A DNA stretch of 64,000 nt, taken from the NCBI RefSeq assembly GCF_002959915.1, contig NZ_PPDE01000011.1, positions 62,001 to 126,000 on the forward strand. Direction: 5' to 3'. Numbering within the stretch: position 1 is the stretch's first letter; the number at the start of each line of letters is the position of its first letter. Positions 54,186 through 62,999 of the stretch are shown here, in pieces. This DNA is from Veillonella atypica KON. Its GTDB lineage: Bacteria > Bacillota > Negativicutes > Veillonellales > Veillonellaceae. The position numbers and the translations under genes are program-made. A model generated the notes under the pieces. It had not been told where the DNA came from. It worked only from the letters and a program-made list of their open reading frames with translations, and searched no databases.

Positions 54186-54741
54186 TTGTGCCTCCTAACA
54201 TAGCCAATGCTTCATCTCGCAAAGAGCCAGCCTCCCTTAATAGGCCTCTACTTTCTATAGTAACAACTTGCGAGCCTTGTTGCAAAGTCCCCTTCATCAA
54301 CATACATAATTGTGTTGCTTTAAGACGTACAAAAACACCTTCAGCTGATAAATCACGTTCTATAGCATCAGCGATTTCTCGAGTCAAGCGTTCCTGTAAT
54401 TGTGGCTTTCTACTTAACACCGTAATTATATCATTAAACTTACTTAAGCCAGCTACACAACCACTATGTGGTTGATATATCACATCTACTGTACCAAAAA
54501 ATGGCAATAGATGGTGTTCACACATTGAATAAAATGGAATGTCTGTAACGGCTACCAAACCATTGTAGTCCGTAGAAAACAGTTCCCCCCAGAGTTCCTT
54601 TGTCTCCTTTCCGACACCAGAAAACAGCTCTTCATATAATTCTGTTACACGGGTCGGTGTTTTTTCTAACTCTGGCGCCTTTGTATCAACGGATAGAGCA
54701 CGTAAAAACTGTTCTATACCTTCTTTCGCAAGTTGATTCAT
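54178..54741 (-). CDS. folE: GTP cyclohydrolase I
   Basis: FolE converts GTP to dihydroneopterin triphosphate, entry to folate synthesis. The 187-residue enzyme has the zinc and active-site segments SMCEHHLLPFFG and LCMLMKGT, with the conserved FVRLKATQLC. The ATG at 54741 has AGGAGG upstream; a longer frame to 54801 is in the ABC-F gene and is rejected. It lies 8 bases after the ABC-F stop. Confidence 0.96.
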   Translation of the reverse strand: MNQLAKEGIEQFLRALSVDTKAPELEKTPTRVTELYEELFSGVGKETKELWGELFSTDYNGLVAVTDIPFYSMCEHHLLPFFGTVDVIYQPHSGCVAGLSKFNDIITVLSRKPQLQERLTREIADAIERDLSAEGVFVRLKATQLCMLMKGTLQQGSQVVTIESRGLLREAGSLRDEALAMLGGTNV

Positions 54742-54749
54742 AGGCCCTC

Positions 54750-56306
54750 CTAAACAATCTTCGTTGTCCAATCCTCTATATTCCAAATATCGGTAACCCA
54801 ACCTTCATAGAATTCCGGTTCATGACTAACGAGAACAATGGTTCCCTTAAATTCACGCAATGCCCGTGCCAATTCGTCCTTAGCATAGATATCCAAATGA
54901 TTTGTCGGTTCATCAAGAACAAGAACATTATATTTCTTCTGCATCAATTTGCAGAGTCGCACCTTTGCATTTTCTCCACCGGATAGGACACGCATTTGAG
55001 ATGTAATGTGTTCGTTCGTCAATCCGCATCGCGCTAGTGCTGCACGAACTTCGGCATTCGTCATAGCCGGATATTCATTCCAAATATAGTCTAACGCAGT
55101 TTCTGAATTAGACGGTGCATCCTCTTGAGCAAAATAACCTACTTCGAGGAAATCACCCTTCACCAATTCACCACTGACAGGTTTTAACAGTCCTAAAATG
55201 GTCTTTAATAATGTGGTCTTACCTAAACCATTGACACCGCGGATAGCGATTTTTTTGTTTCGTTCAATTTGAAAGTCTACAGGTCTGGTGAGCGGTTCAT
55301 CATAACCAATCTCAAGGCCAAAGGCTTCAACAATAAAACGACTAGGTGTACGACCTTCTTTAAAGCCAAAGGATGGTTTGATATATTCCTTCGGTTTTTC
55401 AAGGATTTCCATTTTTTCTAACCGTTTAGCACGGGAATTTGCCATACCGCGCGTAGCCACACGTGCCTTATTGCGTTGAATGAAATCCTCCATACGTTCA
55501 ATTTCTTGTTGTTGTCGTTCATAAGCCTTACGCGCCTGTGCCTTTTGAACTTCATAAGCAGCTTGAAACTGATGATAATCCCCCGTATATCGAGTAAGGA
55601 CAGCTTGCTCAATGTGATAGATGACATTGACTACGGAATTTAAAAATTCCATATCATGAGAGATTAGAATGAATGCATTCTCGTAATTTTGCAAATAGTT
55701 TTGCAACCAATGAATATGTTCTACATCTAAATAGTTTGTTGGTTCGTCTAACAGCAATATGGTCGGCTTTTCTAATAATAGTTTCGTCAACAAAACCTTC
55801 GTACGTTGACCGCCACTTAGCTCAGATACATCACGCTCTAAACCAATATCCATAAGCCCTAAACCTTGTGCAGTTCGTTCAATGACCGCATCAATCTCGT
55901 AGAACCCACGTTGTTCTAAGATTTCTTGCCATTCACCGACTTGTTCTAAGAGACGGTTCATTTCATCTTCTGATACATCACCCATTTTATTGTATGCATC
56001 ATTGATCTTTGACTCCATAACATACAAATCATCAAAGGCACGTTGTAATACATCGCGAATTGTCATGCCCTTTTCGAGTACTGCATGCTGGTCCAAGTAA
56101 CCTACCGTTACTTGATTGGACCACTCTATTTTGCCTTCATCAGGTGGTAGTTTGCCGGTAATGATGTTTAAAAAGGTAGATTTACCTTCTCCATTAGCAC
56201 CTATTAAACCTACATGTTCCCCCTTTAACAGTCGGAACGATGCATCATCTAATATTTGTCGTGCCCCAAAGCCATGAGTCACATGGGATACTGTTAATAC
56301 ACTCAT
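54750..56306 (-). CDS. ABC-F family ATPase (tandem ATP-binding domains)
   Basis: A 518-residue soluble protein with two ABC domains, no membrane segment, and the ABC-F linker (about 250-310) rich in charged helix. Walker A motifs are GANGEGKST and GVNGLGKTT, signatures LSGGQ and LSGGE, and Walker B LLLDEPTNYLD and LVLDEPTNHLD. ABC-F proteins act on the ribosome as translation factors or give resistance to ribosome-targeting antibiotics. I could not place it in a subfamily. The leader holds a strong promoter followed by an intrinsic hairpin (see 56322-56350). folE follows 8 bases on. Confidence 0.9.
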   Translation of the reverse strand: MSVLTVSHVTHGFGARQILDDASFRLLKGEHVGLIGANGEGKSTFLNIITGKLPPDEGKIEWSNQVTVGYLDQHAVLEKGMTIRDVLQRAFDDLYVMESKINDAYNKMGDVSEDEMNRLLEQVGEWQEILEQRGFYEIDAVIERTAQGLGLMDIGLERDVSELSGGQRTKVLLTKLLLEKPTILLLDEPTNYLDVEHIHWLQNYLQNYENAFILISHDMEFLNSVVNVIYHIEQAVLTRYTGDYHQFQAAYEVQKAQARKAYERQQQEIERMEDFIQRNKARVATRGMANSRAKRLEKMEILEKPKEYIKPSFGFKEGRTPSRFIVEAFGLEIGYDEPLTRPVDFQIERNKKIAIRGVNGLGKTTLLKTILGLLKPVSGELVKGDFLEVGYFAQEDAPSNSETALDYIWNEYPAMTNAEVRAALARCGLTNEHITSQMRVLSGGENAKVRLCKLMQKKYNVLVLDEPTNHLDIYAKDELARALREFKGTIVLVSHEPEFYEGWVTDIWNIEDWTTKIV

Positions 56307-56321
56307 TATCTATCTCCATCG

Positions 56322-56350
56322 GAATAAAAGCCGTCTAAATAAGACGGCTT
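56322..56350 (-). terminator. Terminator hairpin in the leader of the ABC-F gene
   Basis: A 9-bp GC-containing stem (56328-56336 with 56342-56350) is followed on the minus strand by TTTTATT. It can end the M20 transcript. It also lies downstream of the ABC-F promoter (56374-56403), so it may attenuate ABC-F. Confidence 0.78.
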
Positions 56351-56373
56351 AGTTCACACTAATTAATATATTT

Positions 56374-56403
56374 ATTGTACCTTGATTACACTAGATATGT
56401 CAA
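56374..56403 (-). promoter_or_regulatory. Promoter for ABC-F and the folate genes
   Basis: Perfect TTGACA (56398-56403), an 18-base spacer and TACAAT (56374-56379) lie on the minus strand just after the M20 stop. A transcript would begin near 56367 and meet the hairpin within about 20 bases. Confidence 0.72.
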
Positions 56404-56406
56404 AAT

Positions 56407-57555
56407 TTACACTTCTAATGATTCCGCATAACGCAAGGCAACAACGGCCATAATCTTGGCACCTTTAATAGCTTGGTCCAATCCATAAGTAGACCCTGCA
56501 GCACAAGCAAACTCAGGTGTATGTGCTTCTAACTGATTTCCTATATTCAAAGTAGGCTGCGCTGTAGGCACTTCATAGGATACATTTCCTACATCGGTAC
56601 TGCCATCAGCCTCATCGGGTGGTAATTTTCGTGGGCTTTCACCAAACTCAGTCATCACCTCATCAAACAAGGATACTAAACGTTCATCTTGCCTCATATC
56701 CTTAAATAAAGGTTCATAGTGATGCATATCTACAGTAGCACCATAGCTTGTAGCAATGCGATTAGCCTCTGCTTTAATAGCTGGTAAAATAATATCTTCT
56801 AAATCAGATACAGTAGCGCCACGTACTGTCATCCGTAATGTAGCCTTATCGGTTACCACATTAGGTGCAGTGCCAGCCTGAGTAAATATGGCACCTACGA
56901 TGGCCTCTTTGGGAAAGATATCTTGTTTCATCATTTTAATAGATTGATATAAATCGACAGCACAATCCAACGCATTAATTCCAGAGTCAGTCAAAGATGC
57001 AATATGACATGACCGACCATGAAAGGTTACCTCTAGAGGATGGGTAGCCAGCGAGGTACCGCCCACCTCATTCTCTCCGCCTGGATGAATGATGAGAGCC
57101 CCATCATAGCCTTTAAAAAGCCCTTCATTAGCCATAAATACCTTGCCACCAATTGTCTCCTCAGCTGGGCAGCCAAAAAATGTCGTTCCCCATGTATCGC
57201 GAGCGATTTGACTAAACGCTATAGCGGCACCCATGCTCATGATGGCGATTAAGTTATGTCCACACCCATGACCTAATTCAGGCAGTGCATCATATTCACC
57301 TAAAAAAGCCATTTTATGCAAACGATCTAATCCTATATCACTTCGCATAGCGGTACGCAATTCAGGGCATGTTGTTAGCCCTACAGTCGTATCAAAGCCA
57401 TGTTGCTCCATATAACGGCTAATTGTTTGTACAGCACGCACCTCCTGTTGACCTAATTCAGGGTTGTTATGTAAAAATAACGAAATCGATTTCAACTCAT
57501 CTTGTATACCATCAATTATGGTACACGCTTGAATTTCTCGGTTCTTTAAATTCAT
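56407..57555 (-). CDS. M20-family amidohydrolase/peptidase (AbgB/PM20D2-like)
   Basis: A 382-residue cytoplasmic zinc-type amidohydrolase. GEYDALPELGHGCGHNLIA holds the Asp and His metal ligands, CPAEETIGG the Glu, and GRSCHIA the His of the dimerisation-domain boundary. The pattern is that of the Xaa-Arg dipeptidase/aminobenzoyl-glutamate hydrolase type. It has no signal peptide. It lies 20 bases after the S66 carboxypeptidase, so a peptide-salvage role is attractive; folate-fragment hydrolysis, given the fol genes downstream, is an alternative. Confidence 0.87.
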   Translation of the reverse strand: MNLKNREIQACTIIDGIQDELKSISLFLHNNPELGQQEVRAVQTISRYMEQHGFDTTVGLTTCPELRTAMRSDIGLDRLHKMAFLGEYDALPELGHGCGHNLIAIMSMGAAIAFSQIARDTWGTTFFGCPAEETIGGKVFMANEGLFKGYDGALIIHPGGENEVGGTSLATHPLEVTFHGRSCHIASLTDSGINALDCAVDLYQSIKMMKQDIFPKEAIVGAIFTQAGTAPNVVTDKATLRMTVRGATVSDLEDIILPAIKAEANRIATSYGATVDMHHYEPLFKDMRQDERLVSLFDEVMTEFGESPRKLPPDEADGSTDVGNVSYEVPTAQPTLNIGNQLEAHTPEFACAAGSTYGLDQAIKGAKIMAVVALRYAESLEV

Positions 57556-57575
57556 ATATCCATCCTCATGCCACC

Positions 57576-58526
57576 TTATAATGTACGTTGTTCTGTATAA
57601 GGCGATAATACGATTGTATTAGAAATATATCGAAAATGAACATGCCCACCTAATGGCAATGTCTGATGCGGTGTACCATGTCCCGTTGGCACATAGCATA
57701 CAAAGGGATCAGATAGATGTACTGCTCTATTTTCTTCCATATATCGAAGAGCTTCATAGCCTATGTCGTAATCAGATTCGTCCTCATCCCCTTCGCAATC
57801 GGTAAAGGTGCCAATCATCATCCCCTTTATCCGACTTAACAAGCCGGATAATCTCCATTGTTGTAACATACGATCTAGTTTATATGGTGCTTCACCAACA
57901 TCCTCTATAAATAAAATCGTATCCTCTATACTATCATCCTCTAAGAAATAGGGTGTGCCACACAGCATGGAAAGCATAGTCATATTGCCACCGCGCAATA
58001 TGCCGTCCCCTAGTTCTGTACCAATAGCCCCTCGAGGCGGCTCAGGTAAAGGCTCAATAACACGAAGTTTACCTTCTAACACCTCAAATAAATGGTGTAT
58101 ATCCTCATTTCGTGATTTAGTAAAATCTACGCCCATTGGCCCATGATACGTAACAAGACGACTATATCGATTGATAGCCATGTGTAACGCTGTACAATCA
58201 CTATAGCCAATAAATGGCTTTCCATATTCACGTATAGCGGTGTAGTCAAGACGATCAATATAGCGCATCGTACCATACCCGCCACGTAACGCTAACACCG
58301 CATCACATGGGGCAGCAGTCATCATCCATTCAAACTCTTGTGCCTGCTCCTCAGGGCTGCCCCCATACAAGCCAGTGCGATAACAAGATTCACCAAATAT
58401 AATCTGATAACCATGTTCCTCGCATATTTGTTGTATCGCGTCTAAAGACTCATCACTACTACTTGCAGGTGCTATACACCCAATAGTCATACCTTTTTTT
58501 AAACATCTTGGATACTTCCACTCCAT
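57576..58526 (-). CDS. LD-carboxypeptidase (peptidase family S66, LdcA/MccF type)
   Basis: A 316-residue cytoplasmic serine peptidase. The nucleophile lies in FIGYSDCTALHMAI; the family RGGYG (ALRGGYGTMRYIDRLD), GGNMTML and a C-terminal His region (PTGHGTPHQTLPLGG) are present. LdcA removes the terminal D-Ala from tetrapeptides recovered from peptidoglycan; MccF relatives cut microcin-type conjugates. It precedes the M20 gene and follows the opp operon, fitting peptidoglycan-peptide recycling. Confidence 0.9.
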   Translation of the reverse strand: MEWKYPRCLKKGMTIGCIAPASSSDESLDAIQQICEEHGYQIIFGESCYRTGLYGGSPEEQAQEFEWMMTAAPCDAVLALRGGYGTMRYIDRLDYTAIREYGKPFIGYSDCTALHMAINRYSRLVTYHGPMGVDFTKSRNEDIHHLFEVLEGKLRVIEPLPEPPRGAIGTELGDGILRGGNMTMLSMLCGTPYFLEDDSIEDTILFIEDVGEAPYKLDRMLQQWRLSGLLSRIKGMMIGTFTDCEGDEDESDYDIGYEALRYMEENRAVHLSDPFVCYVPTGHGTPHQTLPLGGHVHFRYISNTIVLSPYTEQRTL

Positions 58527-58574
58527 AATTCCTCACATATATAGCATTGTTTACAAGGTCATGTACTAATAGTA

Positions 58575-58603
58575 ACTATAAACGACCATACATAAATCGT
58601 AAA
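58575..58603 (-). promoter_or_regulatory. Probable promoter for the S66-M20 pair
   Basis: TTTACG (58598-58603), a 17-base spacer and TATAGT (58575-58580) lie on the minus strand just beyond the oppA terminator. Confidence 0.45.
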
Positions 58604-58605
58604 AT

Positions 58606-58635
58606 ACAAAAAAGACGTACAATTTGTACGTCTTT
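58606..58635 (-). terminator. Intrinsic terminator after oppA
   Basis: A perfect 10-bp stem (58611-58620 with 58626-58635) is followed on the minus strand by TTTTTT. It ends the opp operon. Confidence 0.9.
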
Positions 58636-58643
58636 AGTGTATC

Positions 58644-60245
58644 TTATTTATATGCTTTTTTAAAGTCTACTTGACCAAGTACAGTCCAGAAATAGTTTTG
58701 AATAGTTCCATTAGATACATATGGTTGTGTCGTAAAGTACAATGGCATAACTAAGGATTCATCAAAAATCATGCGTTCTGCTTTATGCATCAATGCATCA
58801 CGTTCTGCACTATCTGGGGTGCTACGAATACGAGCGATAAGCTCATTATATTCTTCACTATGATATTGGCTGTCATTATCTTCAGCAGAAAATACTTCTA
58901 AGAAGTTTTGTGGGTCCCCATAGTCAGCAACCCAGGATGCACGAGCCACTTGATATTTGCCAGCCTCGCGATTGGCAAGGAACACCTTAGTTTCTTGATT
59001 CTGCAATCGTACATCAGCGCCAAATGCTTTATGCCATGTTGCTTGAATAGCTTCTGCTATCGCTTTATGCATTTCACTCGTATTATACAAAATCGTAATT
59101 GGTGGCAATGGATGATTTTCATCATAGCCAGCCTCTTTTATCAATTCCTTAGCTTGTTCTACATCTTCATATACAAGATAACTACCTACTTCACGGAAAT
59201 CATCAGTTCCATTGCTTTCAAGCATACCATATGGAACAAATGCATAAGCTTCTTCCTTACCACCTTTTACGATATTCTTTACAATTTCCTTACGATTAAT
59301 AACCATGGAAAAGGCTTTACGTACATCAGGATTGGTAAAAGGTTCTGCTTTCACATTAAATAAATAATAATAGTTACCAAGCATAGGGCCTATGTGCAAT
59401 AAACCAGCTTCTTCTAACCGTTGTTGATCTGCTACAGGAGGTTCTACCATCATGTCCGCTTCGCCACCTTCAACGAGAGTAAGGCGTGTACTTTGAGATT
59501 CACTAATCGGCCAATTCATCGTTTTTGTTACAACTTCATCAGCATCCCAATAGTGTTCATTTTTGACAAAATTGAGCTCTCCATTATGTTGCCAACTCAA
59601 CAATTTATAAGGCCCATTAGAAACAATTGTTTCCGCATTATTGCCCCAATTTTCATTATTTTCTACAGTTTTTTTATTCACCGGATAATAGCCATGAGAG
59701 GCCAATAATTTTAAGAAATATGCTGTTGGATGTTCTAAGGTAACAACTAATGTATCGTCATCAATTGCTTCTACACCAACATCATCTCGATCGGCTTTGC
59801 CATTATTGAAAGCTTCGCCATTCTTAATTACATATAACATATAGGCGTTATCAGCACCTGTATCCGGATCTAAAGTTCTTTTCCAAGCATACTCAAAATC
59901 ATGAGCTGTTAACGGTTCTCCATTAGACCATTTCAAATTAGGTCTCAAATGGAATGTATATGTTGTACCATCATCTGACATAGTCCAACTCTTTGCTATG
60001 GCAGCCTCTGGCTCGCCTTTATCATCTAAACGAACCAAGCCATCAAATAGCTGTAATTGAACGGTCGCCTCAGGTGATGTACTAGACTTAGCCGGATCTA
60101 GTGTTGATGGTTCTTGTTCCAATACATATCGTATCGTATGCTCATCAACAATCTTAGGCCCGTTAGTATACCCAAAGACGAGTAGCAATATACTTACGCC
60201 AAAGGCTAGTACCACGAGCTTAAGCAATTTACGTTTATCCATCAT
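58644..60245 (-). CDS. oppA: Oligopeptide ABC transporter substrate-binding protein
   Basis: A 533-residue SBP family 5 protein. RYVLEQEPSTLDPAKS and the SNGPYKLLSW and EHYWDADEVVTKT blocks are typical of OppA. The N-terminal hydrophobic segment (about 8-25) has no lipobox Cys and no obvious signal-peptidase site, so it may remain membrane-anchored, unlike the usual Firmicute OppA lipoprotein. It binds oligopeptides or, in MppA-like forms, murein peptides. The last gene of the opp operon; its ATG overlaps the hydrolase stop by 4 bases. Confidence 0.9.
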   Translation of the reverse strand: MMDKRKLLKLVVLAFGVSILLLVFGYTNGPKIVDEHTIRYVLEQEPSTLDPAKSSTSPEATVQLQLFDGLVRLDDKGEPEAAIAKSWTMSDDGTTYTFHLRPNLKWSNGEPLTAHDFEYAWKRTLDPDTGADNAYMLYVIKNGEAFNNGKADRDDVGVEAIDDDTLVVTLEHPTAYFLKLLASHGYYPVNKKTVENNENWGNNAETIVSNGPYKLLSWQHNGELNFVKNEHYWDADEVVTKTMNWPISESQSTRLTLVEGGEADMMVEPPVADQQRLEEAGLLHIGPMLGNYYYLFNVKAEPFTNPDVRKAFSMVINRKEIVKNIVKGGKEEAYAFVPYGMLESNGTDDFREVGSYLVYEDVEQAKELIKEAGYDENHPLPPITILYNTSEMHKAIAEAIQATWHKAFGADVRLQNQETKVFLANREAGKYQVARASWVADYGDPQNFLEVFSAEDNDSQYHSEEYNELIARIRSTPDSAERDALMHKAERMIFDESLVMPLYFTTQPYVSNGTIQNYFWTVLGQVDFKKAYK

Positions 60246-61057
60246 GGTAATGCATCCTCTACAAATTCTTTCATAATGAGCCCCATCTGAGCTCCTAGTT
60301 GTTTTGCCTTATCATTACATAAATGACTCATTAATAAAACAAAACAAAAATCTCCATTCATCGTTTCTATAATGCCCGCATCATGTTCAACACAATCTAA
60401 CGAACCCGTTTTATGATGGAATATTACATCCTCCCCCCAATGAAATGGCAATATATCTCTGAACTGTTGACGCCCCAGAATATTCCACATCTCATGGCCA
60501 TATATGGTATGACGCAATTCATATATATGATGTAACAATACAGCCATATCCATGGCAGTAATATAATTTTCTCGGTTTTCTTTTACCGCTGTAAAATCCA
60601 TCATCATACGATTGATTTCAAAATGTTCAAGCCCTAGTTGTTCAGCTCTGGCATTAATATTTTCCATGCCCAAGGCTTGTATCAATAGATTAGTCGCCCA
60701 ATTATCACTGAGTACCATCATCAATCGACATAGCTCTAAATAACTAAAACTATGATTACCCACCAATTCCATCAAGGCGCCAGCCCCTTCAACACGAGGG
60801 CTCCGACTCAATGCAATCATATCGTTAAGATCGAGTTGTTCTTGTGCTGCTAGATGAAATACATATTCCAAAATCAGCGTTTTTACCATACTAGCACCAG
60901 TATGGACAATCGTTTCCTTAGAAGAAGCTACTATGGTAGCCTCCTCCCCTTCATTCAGACGCGTTACCATATAGGATACAGTGGCATCTGAAGGTAACGT
61001 ATCAAGCAAAGCTGCCAATTGTATTTCTAAGGATTTCCCTACGATTAACTGTTCCAT
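60242..61057 (-). CDS. Serine hydrolase of the class A beta-lactamase fold (PF13354 type), no signal peptide
   Basis: A 271-residue protein with the three penicillin-recognising motifs: S56-MV-K59, S117-D118-N119 and K216-T217-G218. The Glu of the omega loop that deacylates beta-lactams in true class A enzymes is not evident; the region reads RMMMDFTAVKENREN. There is no signal peptide, so it is probably cytoplasmic, unusual for a penicillin-type enzyme. It lies inside the opp operon between oppF and oppA, overlapping oppA. A peptidase acting on imported peptides is more likely than antibiotic resistance (inference). Confidence 0.85.
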   Translation of the reverse strand: MEQLIVGKSLEIQLAALLDTLPSDATVSYMVTRLNEGEEATIVASSKETIVHTGASMVKTLILEYVFHLAAQEQLDLNDMIALSRSPRVEGAGALMELVGNHSFSYLELCRLMMVLSDNWATNLLIQALGMENINARAEQLGLEHFEINRMMMDFTAVKENRENYITAMDMAVLLHHIYELRHTIYGHEMWNILGRQQFRDILPFHWGEDVIFHHKTGSLDCVEHDAGIIETMNGDFCFVLLMSHLCNDKAKQLGAQMGLIMKEFVEDALP

Positions 61058-61068
61058 TATTTACCCCA

Positions 61069-62016
61069 TTAAATATGCCAACATGCAATTCTTCTATCCG
61101 CCCATTCACGGAGAGGTGGTCGTTCTTCTAGACATCTACGTTCAACATCTGGACAACGATCACTAAACAAACACCCCTTAGGCGGATGCAACGGACTCGC
61201 CGGTTCTCCTTTCAATGGAGCGCCAATTAGAGCCCGCGGAACCACTTCGCCAACCATCTTCGTAAGGGCCTTTGAATATGGATGTTGAGGAAACTCATAA
61301 ATATCAAGAGCAGGCCCCTCTTCCATAACAGCCCCTAAATACATGACCACCATGCGATGGCTAATGTAACGAACCATAGGCAAATCATGTGAAATAAAGA
61401 GATAGGAAATGCCATGTAAAGCTTGTAAGCGTTCTAATAACGTCATAATCTGAACCTGTATAGACACATCTAGTGCCGAAATAGGTTCATCAAGAATAAT
61501 GCATTTGGGCTCCATAATAAGTGCCCGAGCAATGCCAATTCTTTGTCGTTGCCCACCAGATAATTCATGAGCATATCGCTCACCAAAAGACATATCTAAA
61601 CCTACCTGTTCTAACACCTCTTTAACACGAATGACACGATCTCGAGGCGTATAATTAGGGTTTAACTCTAATGGCTCTTCTAATATTGTATTAATCTTTA
61701 ATCTCGGATTAAGAGATGCATATGGATTTTGGAATACCATTTGCATCATATCCCTCGTTATATCTTTATGAATATATGGATTTACTTCAATTCCATTCAT
61801 ATAAATAGAACCTGATGTGGCTTGATGTACGCCCATCAAGGTATACCCAAACGTAGATTTACCACATCCTGACTCACCAACAATACCTAGTGTTTCGCCT
61901 TCCTCTTGGTAAAGACTAACACCTTGTAATGCATGTACCGTTTGTTTTGGTCTAAACAATCCGCCAGAAAGGGTAAAATTTTTAACGAGATTGTCTGTTT
62001 CCCAAATATATCCCAT
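61069..62016 (-). CDS. oppF: Oligopeptide ABC transporter ATPase OppF
   Basis: A 315-residue ATPase with Walker A GESGCGKSTFG, signature LSGGQRQRIGIARA and Walker B CIILDEPISALD. The C-terminal CLFSDRCPDVERRC is the Cys-rich segment typical of peptide-transport ATPases. The ATG at 62016 overlaps the oppD stop and has GGAGGG upstream; the longer frame is rejected. Confidence 0.95.
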   Translation of the reverse strand: MGYIWETDNLVKNFTLSGGLFRPKQTVHALQGVSLYQEEGETLGIVGESGCGKSTFGYTLMGVHQATSGSIYMNGIEVNPYIHKDITRDMMQMVFQNPYASLNPRLKINTILEEPLELNPNYTPRDRVIRVKEVLEQVGLDMSFGERYAHELSGGQRQRIGIARALIMEPKCIILDEPISALDVSIQVQIMTLLERLQALHGISYLFISHDLPMVRYISHRMVVMYLGAVMEEGPALDIYEFPQHPYSKALTKMVGEVVPRALIGAPLKGEPASPLHPPKGCLFSDRCPDVERRCLEERPPLREWADRRIACWHI

Positions 62017-62999
62017 TAAAGTCCCTCCAACTTTGCTAACCAACATGTATACTCATGATTATTCCCAACATTGGATATCATAGGTATACGTTTTCCACAT
62101 ATGCGCATCGCCCATTTACAACGCGGATTAAAGGCACATCCACGAGGTAATTCATACAAATCTGGCGGTTGTCCTTCAATGGCCTTTAATTCACCATGCC
62201 ATTTTCCCTGCGGCAAGGACATTAACAGACCAATTGTATAAGGATGACGTGGATCATTAAACAAATCCTCTACCGTAGCAGACTCAACACATTTACCAGC
62301 ATACATAACCATAACGCGGTCACATAATTGTGCAATAACACGTAAATTATGGGAAATAAATATAATGCCTATTCCCGCTTCTACAGCTAAGGTCTGCATA
62401 AGGCGTAAAATTTGTGCCTCTGTTGTTGTATCCAGTGCAGTTGTCGGTTCATCACAGATTAAGATTTTAGGACGGCCCGCTACAGCCATGGCAATACATA
62501 CCCGTTGACGCATACCGCCACTCAATTCATGAGGATATTGGTTTAACCGCTTTTCTGGTGTAGATAGGCCCATTTTTTTCAACAAATCGAGAGCTATCGC
62601 CTTTTCATCATAATCATCACCATAGGCATTGCTACGATGAATCACCTCATAAATTTGCTCACCAATTGTCAATATCGGATTCAATGCGGTCATAGGGTCC
62701 TGAAATACCATGGCCACCGTTGTACCACGCAATTCATTCCAATCTTCTTCTACATAGTCTTGACAATCTTCACCATCAATTTCAAATTTTTCTGATTTTA
62801 TTTTAGTACGACCTTCCGGTAGTAGGCCCATCAAAGAATTAACCATGACCGATTTACCGCAGCCGGATTCACCAACAACGCCTAAAATTTCACCTTTTCT
62901 AAGCATGATGTCCTGATTGCGAATAATGCGCAAAGGGCCTCTAAATGTATCGATGGTAATGGATAGATTTCGTACATCTACTAATATATCATTCATCAT
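62016..62999 (-). CDS. oppD: Oligopeptide ABC transporter ATPase OppD
   Basis: A 327-residue ATPase with Walker A GESGCGKSVMVNSL, signature LSGGMRQRVCIAMA and Walker B ILICDEPTTALD, and a C-terminal Cys-containing segment RGCAFNPRCKWAMRIC. It pairs with OppF to energise peptide import. It overlaps oppC by 4 bases. Confidence 0.95.
   Translation of the reverse strand: MMNDILVDVRNLSITIDTFRGPLRIIRNQDIMLRKGEILGVVGESGCGKSVMVNSLMGLLPEGRTKIKSEKFEIDGEDCQDYVEEDWNELRGTTVAMVFQDPMTALNPILTIGEQIYEVIHRSNAYGDDYDEKAIALDLLKKMGLSTPEKRLNQYPHELSGGMRQRVCIAMAVAGRPKILICDEPTTALDTTTEAQILRLMQTLAVEAGIGIIFISHNLRVIAQLCDRVMVMYAGKCVESATVEDLFNDPRHPYTIGLLMSLPQGKWHGELKAIEGQPPDLYELPRGCAFNPRCKWAMRICGKRIPMISNVGNNHEYTCWLAKLEGL

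Noticed and set aside
60242-61057. Calling the opp-operon serine hydrolase an antibiotic-resistance beta-lactamase
   Set aside because: No signal peptide and no omega-loop Glu are visible, and the operon context is peptide transport.
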